64,000 bases of DNA, taken from the NCBI RefSeq assembly GCF_030012525.1, contig NZ_CP124855.1, positions 744,001-808,000 of the forward strand. The letters run 5' to 3'. Origin of the DNA: Chryseobacterium gotjawalense (GTDB taxonomy: Bacteria; Bacteroidota; Bacteroidia; Flavobacteriales; Weeksellaceae). The notes below the pieces were generated by a model. That model made no database searches and was not told the origin of the DNA. It was given only the letters and a program-made list of their open reading frames with translations. Made by a program: the position numbers and the translations under genes. Positions 17,279 to 26,844 of the stretch are shown one piece after another. Position 1 is the stretch's first letter. Each line of letters opens with the position of its first letter.

Positions 17279-18238
17279 TTACTTTAAAGTCACATTTGAA
17301 TTCACCAAAATATCTTTCGCAGCCTGCTGATTTTCCGGCACCACTTTGATTTCGTAAATCGCTTCTTCCGGTTCGTAATCCGGGAAAGCGGTCGTAATAT
17401 CCGCGTATTTCGCCAGTTGTTTAATGGCGACAATTTTTCCCGTAAATTCTTTCTTGTTGTAATTAACGAACATTTTCACCGTCATTCCTTTCTGATATTT
17501 CGCAATTTTTGATTCGGGAATGGTAAACCGGAAATACGAAGTCTGCGGTATATAACCGGTAAAAAGCGGATAGCCAGCCGTCGCCAGTTCTCCTTTGTTC
17601 AAAGCGATGGTTTCGATTTCCATATCATTGGTGGCGATGATGTACTTTTCCGAATAAGCGACATTAGCCTCCTGCAAAGCACCTCTTGCCTGATTTTGCT
17701 GACCTTGCGCCATTTCTATTTTTTCGAAACGCGTTCCGATCACAACATCATGAAGTTCCGCATTGACCGCATCCAACTGCGCTTTTGCTCCCTGATATTT
17801 CGCAAAATACTCATCGTAATTCTGGGGCGAAAGTAAACTGTCTCGGTACATGTTTTTTGCCCGGTTATAAGATTTCTGTGCATATTGAAATTGTTCCTGC
17901 AAGCCTTTCTGCTTAGCTTTCAACTGACGGAGCTGATCGGCGGTCGCACCGTTCTTTGCCATCAGGACCTGTGCGTTTGCGGCGGAAGTTGCACCTTTTG
18001 CCTGCGCAATCTTTGCAGAAACTTCGGGGACATCTAGAATTGCGAGCGTATCGCCCACCTTGACAGTTTGTCCTTCTTCTACTTTAATGGTTAAAATCCT
18101 TCCGGTGATTTTCGGTGCAAAAGAAATAACTTCTTTTTTGGTTTTACCCACAATTTCTCTTTCCGGTTTTGATTCTTTGCAGCCTGAAAGTGCCAGCAAA
18201 CTTACCAAAGCCAAAGACGTTAATACAATATTTTTCAT
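17279..18238 (-). CDS. HlyD-family membrane-fusion lipoprotein
   Basis: Periplasmic adaptor that links the inner-membrane permease to the TolC channel. The 319 residues start with a lipoprotein signal ending ALSGCKES (Cys about 20). A biotinyl-lipoyl-like half motif follows (GRILTIKVEEGQTVKVGDTL), then a long alpha-helical hairpin of about 110 residues rich in Ala/Gln/Lys, then the second lipoyl half and beta-barrel with FTGYIPQTSYFRFTIPESK. Order and spacing match efflux adaptors such as YhiI. It lies upstream of the permease and downstream of tolC. Confidence 0.88.
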   Translation of the reverse strand: MKNIVLTSLALVSLLALSGCKESKPEREIVGKTKKEVISFAPKITGRILTIKVEEGQTVKVGDTLAILDVPEVSAKIAQAKGATSAANAQVLMAKNGATADQLRQLKAKQKGLQEQFQYAQKSYNRAKNMYRDSLLSPQNYDEYFAKYQGAKAQLDAVNAELHDVVIGTRFEKIEMAQGQQNQARGALQEANVAYSEKYIIATNDMEIETIALNKGELATAGYPLFTGYIPQTSYFRFTIPESKIAKYQKGMTVKMFVNYNKKEFTGKIVAIKQLAKYADITTAFPDYEPEEAIYEIKVVPENQQAAKDILVNSNVTLK

Positions 18239-18285
18239 GTTGAATGTTTGTTTGTTATGATTGGTATCTAATGACAGTCTAAATT

Positions 18286-18431
18286 TTTTAACCGCAAAAG
18301 AGGCAAAAGTTTTTTTTTAATAGAAGTAATTCAACAGTTTGCAAAACGTAAATACCCTAAATATCTCAATTTTTGCAGACTATTGAAAATCTTTACATTT
18401 CATTTGTCTTTTGTCTCTTTTGCGGTTAAAA
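18286..18431. repeat. Inverted-repeat element inside the efflux operon
   Basis: Two 24-bp arms face each other: TTTTAACCGCAAAAGAGGCA... at 18286-18309 and its near-perfect reverse complement at 18408-18431, with one mismatch and 98 bp between. The interior shows no coding capacity. The right arm ends 1 bp before the tolC stop codon. The size and structure look like a non-autonomous mobile or palindromic element, but no target duplication was seen. Confidence 0.6.
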
Positions 18432-18432
18432 C

Positions 18433-19839
18433 TTAAAGGTTTTGGATCAGCAAATTCTGAGTGGATTTCATCAACTCGATGGCACTTCTTCTTTGGTTAA
18501 AAATCGCGGTTTGCAATTCCAGTTCGGCATTTTCCAAATCATTTTCTGCATCTATCAAAGCAGAAGAAGTTTTTGTTCCGTACCGGAATTCTTTTTCCAC
18601 CTGTTCCAAACCTTGCTTTGCAATTTCACGGGATTTTTCTTTTAACTTAATTTGAGCATTAGCAATCGTATAATTGGTTTGATTATTCGCCAAATTGAGA
18701 TTTAGCTTTTTGGAAGTATCACGTTTTTTATTTTCTAAAATCTCTTTTTCAATTTTCGCTTTTTCTACCAGATGTTTTCCTTCATTACCGTCAAAAACAT
18801 CCCATTTAAAACCAATTCCCGCCTGAAATAATGGAAAAACGTTTGTATTCGCGGGATTCATATCCAGTTTCTTCCCTGTGTTGGGCAACAAATCTTTTGA
18901 AGTCGAAATATTGCTGTTGAACAGGCCGAAATAACTGAGTGAAGTTTGCGCCTGAACTTTCGGAACCCACCATCTTTCCTCGGCTTTTATTTTATAATCG
19001 CTCGCTTTAATCCCGTGATCCAAAGCCTGAATTTCTACTCTATTTTCAATATTCTGATTGAGAACTTCGTAAGAAATAGTTTGTAATTGCGGTTGAATTA
19101 AAGCAATTCTTTCACGCTCGATTCCGGTCAATAAATAGATCTGCGTAATTAACAACTCTTTCTTTCCTTCATATTCCACCAATTTGGAATCTAAATTTGC
19201 CTGCGCCAGTTCGATTTTTTTTCGGTCGTAAGGCGTGATCAATCCGTAACCTAATGATTTGTCGGCGGTTTTTCTATTGATGTCGAGACGTTTTTTTGCT
19301 TCATCTAAAACTTTTTTGGATTCCTGCACCAACGCCATTTGATCGTACGCTTTTGAAACTTCCGTAATGATTTCGTCACGGCTTTTCTGCATCAATAAAT
19401 TTTCGGAAATATTTTTTTCTTTGTTGGCTTCTTTCAGATATTTCACTTTCCCGCCGGAATAGAGAAGAACGCTCGCTTCAGCTTTTGCCAAAGCGGAAAT
19501 CCCGGAAACATTCACATTATTATCAAGTTGACCTTCCGAAAATACAGCACCTGGAAAAACCCCGGGGATGGGAGGAACACCGATTTCCGGAGATTTTAAA
19601 TGCGCTGAAGCATATAGATAGCCGGTTTTACCCGAAATATCAACTTTAGGAAGAAAAACATCTTTCAGTTTTTGATCATCGAGTTTGGTGTATTTGTTTT
19701 CCAGGATTTGTTGGGTTAATGTTCCGTCGTTCACTAAAGCGCTGTCGATTAACTCCGGCAAAGTAGGCACCTGTTGGGCTGAAAAAACCAGCGGTAAAAA
19801 GAGCATCACTTTGGACAGATTATTTTTAAAGGTTATCAT
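18433..19839 (-). CDS. TolC-family outer-membrane efflux protein
   Basis: Outer-membrane channel of a tripartite exporter. It has a signal peptide (start ATG 19839, MITFKNNLSKVMLFLPLVFS) and two repeats of long helices: one from about residue 120-250 with SLGYGLITPYDRKKIELAQA, and a second with EKAKIEKEILENKKRDTSKK and VEKEFRYGTKTSSALIDAEN. The latter is the hallmark tip sequence of TolC-like proteins. The longer frame start at 19905 would add 22 residues before the signal peptide and is rejected. It is the first gene of the tolC-hlyD-permease unit, although 194 bp with an inverted repeat separate it from hlyD. Confidence 0.88.
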   Translation of the reverse strand: MITFKNNLSKVMLFLPLVFSAQQVPTLPELIDSALVNDGTLTQQILENKYTKLDDQKLKDVFLPKVDISGKTGYLYASAHLKSPEIGVPPIPGVFPGAVFSEGQLDNNVNVSGISALAKAEASVLLYSGGKVKYLKEANKEKNISENLLMQKSRDEIITEVSKAYDQMALVQESKKVLDEAKKRLDINRKTADKSLGYGLITPYDRKKIELAQANLDSKLVEYEGKKELLITQIYLLTGIERERIALIQPQLQTISYEVLNQNIENRVEIQALDHGIKASDYKIKAEERWWVPKVQAQTSLSYFGLFNSNISTSKDLLPNTGKKLDMNPANTNVFPLFQAGIGFKWDVFDGNEGKHLVEKAKIEKEILENKKRDTSKKLNLNLANNQTNYTIANAQIKLKEKSREIAKQGLEQVEKEFRYGTKTSSALIDAENDLENAELELQTAIFNQRRSAIELMKSTQNLLIQNL

Positions 19840-19953
19840 TTTCTTTGTCTGTTTGTGGATGCAAAGTTGAGTATAATACATTCTCATTCCTTTGACATTT
19901 GTCAAAAAATGGATTCCATATCATTTTTCGTCAACCTCTTTTCTTTAAAAAAA

Positions 19954-19981
19954 AATCCGTTCCAACTCAATGAAACGGATT
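19954..19981 (-). terminator. Terminator after the macroglobulin gene
   Basis: Perfect 8-bp arms AATCCGTT and AACGGATT with a 12-nt loop. On the minus strand the stem is followed by a run of nine T residues. Confidence 0.85.
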
Positions 19982-20011
19982 ATCGTTTTTTTTTAACTTT
20001 ACCAAAATGAA

Positions 20012-23000
20012 TTATTCTGTAATGATCACCTTGGTTCCTTTCGTATGCGCATTCATCTGTGGTGCGTAATAATTCTGTAACGTGGTGATTCCGTTGCTGA
20101 ACGTCCCCGAGGCGTTGCAGATATAATCGTATTCGAAAACGTATTTTCCTTTCGGCATATTTTCAATATAAAAATTGGTAGAAGCATCTTTGGTCGACTG
20201 ATAATAACCCAATCCGTTTTTCCATTCGTAACCGGAAATCACATTTAAAGGCTCAAAACCTGCAGCTCGCATGTCTTTTAAATGAATGAATTCCATGTTT
20301 CTGTCCGTATTTAAAATCATTCTTACGGTGACTTTATCGCCCACTTTCAAAGGCGTTTCTTCGGTGATTTTCTGAAGTTCTTCACCATTCACGGTTTTTA
20401 CTTTTCTGTACAATTCTTTCACGATTGAAAGATAAGATTCCGAGGATTTTATTTTATCCAAATCCTCATAGTATTGCCAGAACAAACCACCTTGAACAAT
20501 CCCAGAACCGGGTTTTGTGACGGTAACGGTTCCTAATTTGTTGTCGATATTTTCACCTTTTAAAGTCGATTTTACATAACCCGTCGCTTTCGTATCAGGG
20601 TTTGCGAGTTCTTTTCCGCCCCAAACAATGGTGGCTTTATCACTGTTACTTGAAGTCCATGATTTCCCCGAATTTAAAATAGTGAAGATCACTTCTGCCG
20701 TGCCGCGCGAACTTCCCCAGGAATTGACTTCCTTCTGCGTGATCAGCCAGATTTTCATTTCTTCAATGAAACCGGTATCGTTTGGCGTGAGTTTATTAAA
20801 CGCTTCCAAAGCTCCTGCGTGATTCACGGTTTTGGAATTATACCAACCCCAGTTATCGAGATTCTGTTTCCAGTAAATTCCTTGTGTTTCCGATTCTGTG
20901 GAAGTTTCTTTTAAATAAGTAAGGAATTTTTTAGAAAAATCTTTCATTCCATAATCATCAAATAACATCGCCAACCGGTGCAGTCCAAAGAAAGTGAAAT
21001 CGGTGATCTTCTCCGTTTTTGCTTTAGAAAGAACTGCATTTTTCAAGACTGTTCCTTTTTGTTTCAAAGGATATTCTTTTTCCCAATAATTTCGCGTGTC
21101 CAAATAATCGAGAACGTAATTATTCACCACGTCTTTTTTATCAATTTGACTATATTTATTAACTTCTGAATCAACGTAATTAATGAGTTTAGAAACCATT
21201 TCTTTCTGTTCCGCAGATTGATAGTCTGCCACATTTCCTTTCAGCCATTCGCTGATTTTTCCTAAAGATTTCAGGATATAAAGCGAGTTATAATAAGAAC
21301 TCGGATAACCTTGATACCATGAAAATCCGCCATCCGGATTTTGTAGTTTCAGCAATTCGCTCCAGTCTTCATTAATGGAATTCCGCATGTTATTCGCGTC
21401 AAATATCCTGGCTAATTTTTCCATTTGTTCGGTTTCGTTTTTGGATTCCAAAACCCACGGCGTTTCTTCCAAAAGCAATTGTTTCAGTTCCTGATTTTTC
21501 TCTAGATTAGATTTCAATAAACCTTTGAATTGATATTCCTCAAAAACAGTTTTCAGTTTCGGATTCGCTTTGAAGATTTCGGAAGCCAAAACATCGGCAA
21601 ACCATTTATTGAAAATAACGTCCGCAGAATTGTTCGTATCATTTTTCAGACTTGGCAAAGCGAACATAATCTCCCAAATCGGATTCGTCGTCAATTCCAA
21701 AGTATTTGAAAAGTTGGTTGCTGTTGTCGAAGTATTTTTTGCTAAATTTTCTAAAATAAAGGTTTTCGTCTGACCTTCTTTCACGAAAATCGGAACGGCA
21801 TCGGTCACCAACATTCGGTTCGGTAAAACGGCGATGGCTTTTTGCTCACCATCCGAAAAGTTTCCGGCTTTCGCAACGACTTTAATAATGATGGAAGAAA
21901 CATCATTCGGAACTTTTAATTTCCAGGTTACAACTTCGTTGCCGTTCTCTTTTAATTCAAAGGATTTTTGAGTATCATTTAAATTGAATTTACTGGAAAT
22001 ATCTTCATTCGTAAAAGCATCTAAAATCTGCAGCTGCGCCGTTCCATTTAATTTTTTATCAACTAAACTGGAGAGTTTCGATTGCAGATTCAGTTCGTCA
22101 CCTTCACGCAAAAACCGCGGATAATTCGGCGTTACGGAAAACTCTTTTTGGGTAACCACCGATTTCTCTAAAGTTGCCGAGCGCGCATCTTTAGTATGTG
22201 CCAAAAACATCAGTTTCCATTGCGTTAATGCTTCAGGAGAAGTAAATTCAAAAGTTACATTTCCGTCTTTGTCGGTTAGTAAGTTCGGATAGAAAAAGGC
22301 GGTTTCATTAAGGTTTTGACGGACTCCAATATTTTCAAGCTTTTCTTTTTTCTTGCCAAGTGCGACTGTTACTACTTCCTCAATATTTTGAGTTTTTACA
22401 GAGTCACTAGAAATATTTAAACCAGCAACTTTTCCATTTAGTTGAGATTCAACAGTCGGTGCGGGCATTGCAGCATCTGACATCACTTCCATTTTTGCTG
22501 ACATTTGTTTTTTTCTCTGTAGTCCATAAGTCATCATTACAATTTCTTGATCAAACCAATTAAATTCAGGAATATTGACAATTTTTGTTTTTAAATACTG
22601 AACCCTTTTACTGTAATTTTTCTGCGCTAAACCTTCATTAATTTCATAAGAATTCATAATGAAATATTTCTGATACAATGCGCTCCACGAAAAAGAATTG
22701 CCCGCGAACTGATCCAAAGATTTATCGTACATATTCGCCAAAACTTCAGCGTTGATTTTCTCTTTATCCTCGCCCAAAACTTTTACCGTCCATTTTTCTT
22801 TTTTGCCGGGTTCCAATTTATCGCGGAAAGTGACGGTTTCGATAAGCAAAGGTTTTTTGTCGGAAGCAATACTTAAATTGATGTTTTCGGTTTGAACATC
22901 ATTAAAAGCAATGAGCTGAAACTGAACATTAATCTGATCGATGCTTTCATCTTTCGGAAAAGCAACTTCATATTCCAAAACGCCATTCTTCAGTTTTTTC

Positions 23001-25867
23001 TCTTCCGTTTTTGTTTCACCATTTCCGTTTTGCATATAAATTTTTACCAAAGCATCAGGAATTGCGGAATAAACATAAATTTTCGCTTTTTCATTTCTCT
23101 GATATTCGGTTTTCGGATTGATAACTTTCAGGAAAGGTTTCTGAGAATCCGTCAGGAATTTCTTATTATAAACTGCGAACGTTTTTTCAGTTTTAATGGT
23201 ATCTTTTCCTTCAATATTAAAGAGTTCGAGTTTGTAATTTCCGGCACCTAATTTCCCTAAATCAAGAGATTCTTCACTTTGTTTCTCTCCGTTCAGAATG
23301 ACAGATTGTGTTTTCCATTGCTCTTCTTCCTTCGAGAAATAATCGTGTGGAAATTTTTGAATGAATTCCGCTTTTGTAAACTTCGGCAGATCCTGAATTT
23401 GGGTTTCAAAATCAGAGCGGAAAATTCTTTCTTTCGGCTGCAATTTCAAAAGTTTAACCTGATAGGATTTCTTTAAATTCTGGTCGTTGTAATTTTTGGT
23501 TTGAACTTTAATTTTAACAGGTTCATCGGTGAAAGAATCTTTGATATCATCGGTTTTGATATAATGAGAAACCGAAGCGACTTTTACATTTTCCGCCGCA
23601 GATTGTGTTTCGCCATTAATATCCGTCACCGAAGCATTAATTTGATAATTATCGATCTGAATTCCGTCTAAAGTTTCGTCTTTTTTCAAATCGATTTTAA
23701 TAACGAATTCTCCTTTATCATTGGTTTTAACTTCGCCTAAAATGGAGTTTTCATTATCATTTCCTCTTGGAAACCACCAGAAATATCTCCACCGAATATT
23801 TTGTTTTTTAATTTCATAATTTACGGTAGCGTTGCTTAAAGCCACGCCGGAAAACATCATCGCTTTTCCTTTCATTTCGATGGTTTCGCCGTACTTATAT
23901 TCCGATTTGATGGGTTCAAAAGTCACTTCAAATTTCGGCCTTTTATATTCTTCAACCTGAAAATATTTGGTCGCATCATCATCTAAATCATCAGAATCAA
24001 CTTCTAATGAAAACTGACCGTTGAGTTTTCCGTTCGGCAAAGTGAAATTTCCATTATAAGAACCGAATTCATTGGTCGCAAAAGTCTGGGAAGAAATCTC
24101 TTGGCCATTCGCATCGTTCAATGTTATTTTCTGTTTGATTCCCACTGCGACAGATTCTTTATCCATCAACAATTTGGTGTTAATGACTTTAAAATAAACG
24201 ACTTGTCCTGGACGGTAAATGCCGCGATCAATGAAAATTTGGGCAAGATTTTTCTCTTCTATTTTTTTGGGTTCATTATAATATTGATTACCATAAACCT
24301 GCATTAAATTATAATCATTCGAAGAAGGTTGCTGCACCAAATAGTAGCGGTAATACTGGTTATCTTTCGAAACAGGAAATTTAAAAAGCGCAGATTGATC
24401 GGTTTTTGCAGGAAAAGAACTGGCTTTGTTATCGTTGGTAAATTCAAAGATTTTCAGGTTTTCATTCGAAACCGATTTCCCGTTTTCCCGGTTTACAAGT
24501 TGCAATTGATTGTCAATATTTTTACGGTCAACTTTTTTGTTAAAGATAATTCGTGAATTCGTGGCAATAAAATAGAAATTCTCCTGAATCGCATTTTCTA
24601 CAACATATTCTGCGAGATAAATTCCGGACGGAAGTGCTTTTATTTCTAAAGAAGTTTTGTGATTTTTATAATCTTTCAAATCCTGCAAATCAAAAGTTTC
24701 TTTCCGAACCAAAGTTTTCTTCACCGCCGGAAAGCGGTTTTTATCATACGAGTTTGCCACATATTTCAGAAAATTCTGCTGATCGTCATTAACTTCATAA
24801 ATATTTAAAGAAAATTTCGAAACATTTTTTGCTTCTGCAACCAAATGAATCGGCAAATTTGCTTGGGTATGTTTTTCGTAATTTAAAGTTAAACTTGGCT
24901 GTAAAATGCTGTTTTCGCGGTTGAGAATACTGTTCAGAAATTTAGAACTTGGATATTGTTGTTTCGTATTTTTAATTAAAACCAACGCTTCTGCATATTT
25001 TTGTTCGTTCGTCAACTGATCGATAATTTCCGAAATGATCAATACTTTATAATCACCTTCCGTTGGAGATTTAACCAGATTTTGAAGTTGCTGAAATTTA
25101 TCTTTACAATTTGAAAAAGCACAATCGTCATTTAATTTCTGGTGCTGAAAATAGAGTTTTGCGTTTCCTGTATTTTTCTGAATGAGTTCTGAATATAAAT
25201 TTGAAATTTTTGATTGATTGACTTTCAGTTCATTAGGCGTGAACAACTGAGAATTGTTGTAGAACTTGATTTCGTTCATCGCATTCCAGTCAAACAAAGT
25301 TGGAAAATAGTCCAGATTTTCGGTTTCATCGAAGATTTCTTTATATTTCGACATTTTCACTTTTTGAAGTTCAACTTTTTTCGCTTCTAAGTTTTGAAAA
25401 TGTTTGGTTAAATAATTTTTAAAATCCAGTTTCGACCATGTTTCAATCTCAGTTAAATCATTATTATTCAAATTTGTTCTTTGATTAATCCGCCACTGAT
25501 TCTGATTGTAATAATCATTGAAAAATTCACCCCGTAAAACTTGATATAACAATTGATCATCGCCTTTTAACTTCGATTGTAAACCCTCAATTTTTGTGAA
25601 AAATTTCGTTGAAGCATCGTTTTTTGTATCGTCGTAGGTTTGATTCACGATACTAAATTCTGCTTTCAGCGACCGAATAAGTTGAACCGCATTCTTTTCT
25701 TTCATAGCTTGATTTTGAATTTCTAAAATTAAAGGAAGACTGGATTTAAACTTTCCGGTTTTATAATTTTCGGCAACTTTCTTCCATTGGAGGTCGTAAT
25801 ATTTCTGTGCGAAAATTCCGTTGAAAGCAAAGAGCAGAAGGATGAATGCAAAAATTTTATTTTTCAT
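20012..25867 (-). CDS. Alpha-2-macroglobulin-like protein without thioester
   Basis: Very large exported protein (1951 residues; signal peptide MKNKIFAFILLLFAFNGIFA). After about 330 residues of N-terminal helices comes a series of macroglobulin-like beta domains, including the MG2-type block AQIFIDRGIYRPGQVVYFK (about 540) and the A2M core near FTSPEALTQWKLMFLAHTKD (about 1200). A long alpha-alpha toroid follows with LQNPDGGFSWYQGYPSS, then a C-terminal receptor-like domain. Such proteins trap or shield against proteases, or guard the envelope. In the place where relatives carry the Cys-Glu-Gln thioester, the sequence reads SLKNDTNNSADVIFNKWF (about 1400), so the reactive thioester is missing. 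A segment near 1140-1175 resembles a SusC plug region. Single gene with its own terminator. Confidence 0.88.
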   Translation of the reverse strand: MKNKIFAFILLLFAFNGIFAQKYYDLQWKKVAENYKTGKFKSSLPLILEIQNQAMKEKNAVQLIRSLKAEFSIVNQTYDDTKNDASTKFFTKIEGLQSKLKGDDQLLYQVLRGEFFNDYYNQNQWRINQRTNLNNNDLTEIETWSKLDFKNYLTKHFQNLEAKKVELQKVKMSKYKEIFDETENLDYFPTLFDWNAMNEIKFYNNSQLFTPNELKVNQSKISNLYSELIQKNTGNAKLYFQHQKLNDDCAFSNCKDKFQQLQNLVKSPTEGDYKVLIISEIIDQLTNEQKYAEALVLIKNTKQQYPSSKFLNSILNRENSILQPSLTLNYEKHTQANLPIHLVAEAKNVSKFSLNIYEVNDDQQNFLKYVANSYDKNRFPAVKKTLVRKETFDLQDLKDYKNHKTSLEIKALPSGIYLAEYVVENAIQENFYFIATNSRIIFNKKVDRKNIDNQLQLVNRENGKSVSNENLKIFEFTNDNKASSFPAKTDQSALFKFPVSKDNQYYRYYLVQQPSSNDYNLMQVYGNQYYNEPKKIEEKNLAQIFIDRGIYRPGQVVYFKVINTKLLMDKESVAVGIKQKITLNDANGQEISSQTFATNEFGSYNGNFTLPNGKLNGQFSLEVDSDDLDDDATKYFQVEEYKRPKFEVTFEPIKSEYKYGETIEMKGKAMMFSGVALSNATVNYEIKKQNIRWRYFWWFPRGNDNENSILGEVKTNDKGEFVIKIDLKKDETLDGIQIDNYQINASVTDINGETQSAAENVKVASVSHYIKTDDIKDSFTDEPVKIKVQTKNYNDQNLKKSYQVKLLKLQPKERIFRSDFETQIQDLPKFTKAEFIQKFPHDYFSKEEEQWKTQSVILNGEKQSEESLDLGKLGAGNYKLELFNIEGKDTIKTEKTFAVYNKKFLTDSQKPFLKVINPKTEYQRNEKAKIYVYSAIPDALVKIYMQNGNGETKTEEKKLKNGVLEYEVAFPKDESIDQINVQFQLIAFNDVQTENINLSIASDKKPLLIETVTFRDKLEPGKKEKWTVKVLGEDKEKINAEVLANMYDKSLDQFAGNSFSWSALYQKYFIMNSYEINEGLAQKNYSKRVQYLKTKIVNIPEFNWFDQEIVMMTYGLQRKKQMSAKMEVMSDAAMPAPTVESQLNGKVAGLNISSDSVKTQNIEEVVTVALGKKKEKLENIGVRQNLNETAFFYPNLLTDKDGNVTFEFTSPEALTQWKLMFLAHTKDARSATLEKSVVTQKEFSVTPNYPRFLREGDELNLQSKLSSLVDKKLNGTAQLQILDAFTNEDISSKFNLNDTQKSFELKENGNEVVTWKLKVPNDVSSIIIKVVAKAGNFSDGEQKAIAVLPNRMLVTDAVPIFVKEGQTKTFILENLAKNTSTTATNFSNTLELTTNPIWEIMFALPSLKNDTNNSADVIFNKWFADVLASEIFKANPKLKTVFEEYQFKGLLKSNLEKNQELKQLLLEETPWVLESKNETEQMEKLARIFDANNMRNSINEDWSELLKLQNPDGGFSWYQGYPSSYYNSLYILKSLGKISEWLKGNVADYQSAEQKEMVSKLINYVDSEVNKYSQIDKKDVVNNYVLDYLDTRNYWEKEYPLKQKGTVLKNAVLSKAKTEKITDFTFFGLHRLAMLFDDYGMKDFSKKFLTYLKETSTESETQGIYWKQNLDNWGWYNSKTVNHAGALEAFNKLTPNDTGFIEEMKIWLITQKEVNSWGSSRGTAEVIFTILNSGKSWTSSNSDKATIVWGGKELANPDTKATGYVKSTLKGENIDNKLGTVTVTKPGSGIVQGGLFWQYYEDLDKIKSSESYLSIVKELYRKVKTVNGEELQKITEETPLKVGDKVTVRMILNTDRNMEFIHLKDMRAAGFEPLNVISGYEWKNGLGYYQSTKDASTNFYIENMPKGKYVFEYDYICNASGTFSNGITTLQNYYAPQMNAHTKGTKVIITE

Positions 25868-25925
25868 AGATTTGTTTACTTATTTAAAAACTTCAGGGTT
25901 TTTGAAACACTTGAAGGCGATTTTT

Positions 25926-26687
25926 ATGAACAGTTTAAATTTACTAAAAAAATACCTTATCGACAGTCAACTGTATGTTTCTTTGATGGGGACTTTTTTT
26001 GCTGTATTTTTTATGTTGGAGGAGGATATTATCAAAATACCGACCATTGCACTAATTTTCATCACTTACTTCAGCGGCTATCTCTACACGAAATACCAAA
26101 ACACAGGAAAACTTTTTTACAGGATCTTGATTTTTAATGTGTTATCCGGAATTATTTCGGCCGTTTTAATTCTCTACAATCACAATGAAAACAGGTTGAT
26201 AAAATGGGGCATCATCGTAATTTTAGGTCTTTTATACGACAGTACTTTTCTTAAATTTTTCGTTCGGAAAATCCCGTTATTCAAAATATTTTATGTGGGT
26301 TTGACTTGGGCATTAATCAATTCCTGGTTGATTTTGCCGGAATTTAACCGCGAAATTTTCTGGATCAGCTGGCTCTTTATTACTGCGCTGGTTTTGCCAT
26401 TTGATATTCGGGATGTCAATTCTGATACGATTGTAACTTTCCCACGATTAATCGGAATTCAAAACACAAAACACTTCGCTTATATTTTGATTTTCATCAG
26501 CGTAATGATTGCCATCTTTTCCTTAAAAACCGAGTTTTCTTTTGCCTTTTTTTTAACCTCGATTTTAACTTACATCCTGATTTATTTTTCGGAAAACTCA
26601 AACAAAGAAACCTATTTTTCGCTTTGGGTAGAGAGTTGTAGTGGACTTCCTTTATTATTTATTATATTAAAACACCTTATAAATTGA
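25926..26687 (+). CDS. UbiA-like integral membrane protein, catalytic Asp motif degenerate
   Basis: 253 residues, eight to nine membrane helices, arranged like UbiA prenyltransferases. The second-motif-like stretch PFDIRDVNSDTIVTFPRLIG and the following IGIQNTKHFAYI fit, but the first Asp-rich motif (NxxxDxxxD) is not found; its place reads FSGYLYTKYQNTGKLFYRI. It may be a diverged prenyltransferase with unknown activity, or a non-catalytic relative. I start at the ATG at 25926; the frame runs further upstream to 25821 but overlaps the start of the divergent macroglobulin gene. Confidence 0.62.
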   Translation: MNSLNLLKKYLIDSQLYVSLMGTFFAVFFMLEEDIIKIPTIALIFITYFSGYLYTKYQNTGKLFYRILIFNVLSGIISAVLILYNHNENRLIKWGIIVILGLLYDSTFLKFFVRKIPLFKIFYVGLTWALINSWLILPEFNREIFWISWLFITALVLPFDIRDVNSDTIVTFPRLIGIQNTKHFAYILIFISVMIAIFSLKTEFSFAFFLTSILTYILIYFSENSNKETYFSLWVESCSGLPLLFIILKHLIN

Positions 26688-26844
26688 TATTCACTTCTGC
26701 TTAAAAAATCTACTTTAATATAATGCATTTAAAAAAATCAGGCACCGAGAATTCCATTTCGTTAATTTCGAAGACTAAAATTCAGCGCTCTTTTTTTGAA
26801 AGCATTCTGAAATGAAATTTTTACCTTTACAGAAATATTGAGTG

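Noticed and set aside
19840-19905. Extra 22 codons at the start of the TolC-like frame
   Set aside because: They precede a normal signal peptide that starts at the ATG at 19839.
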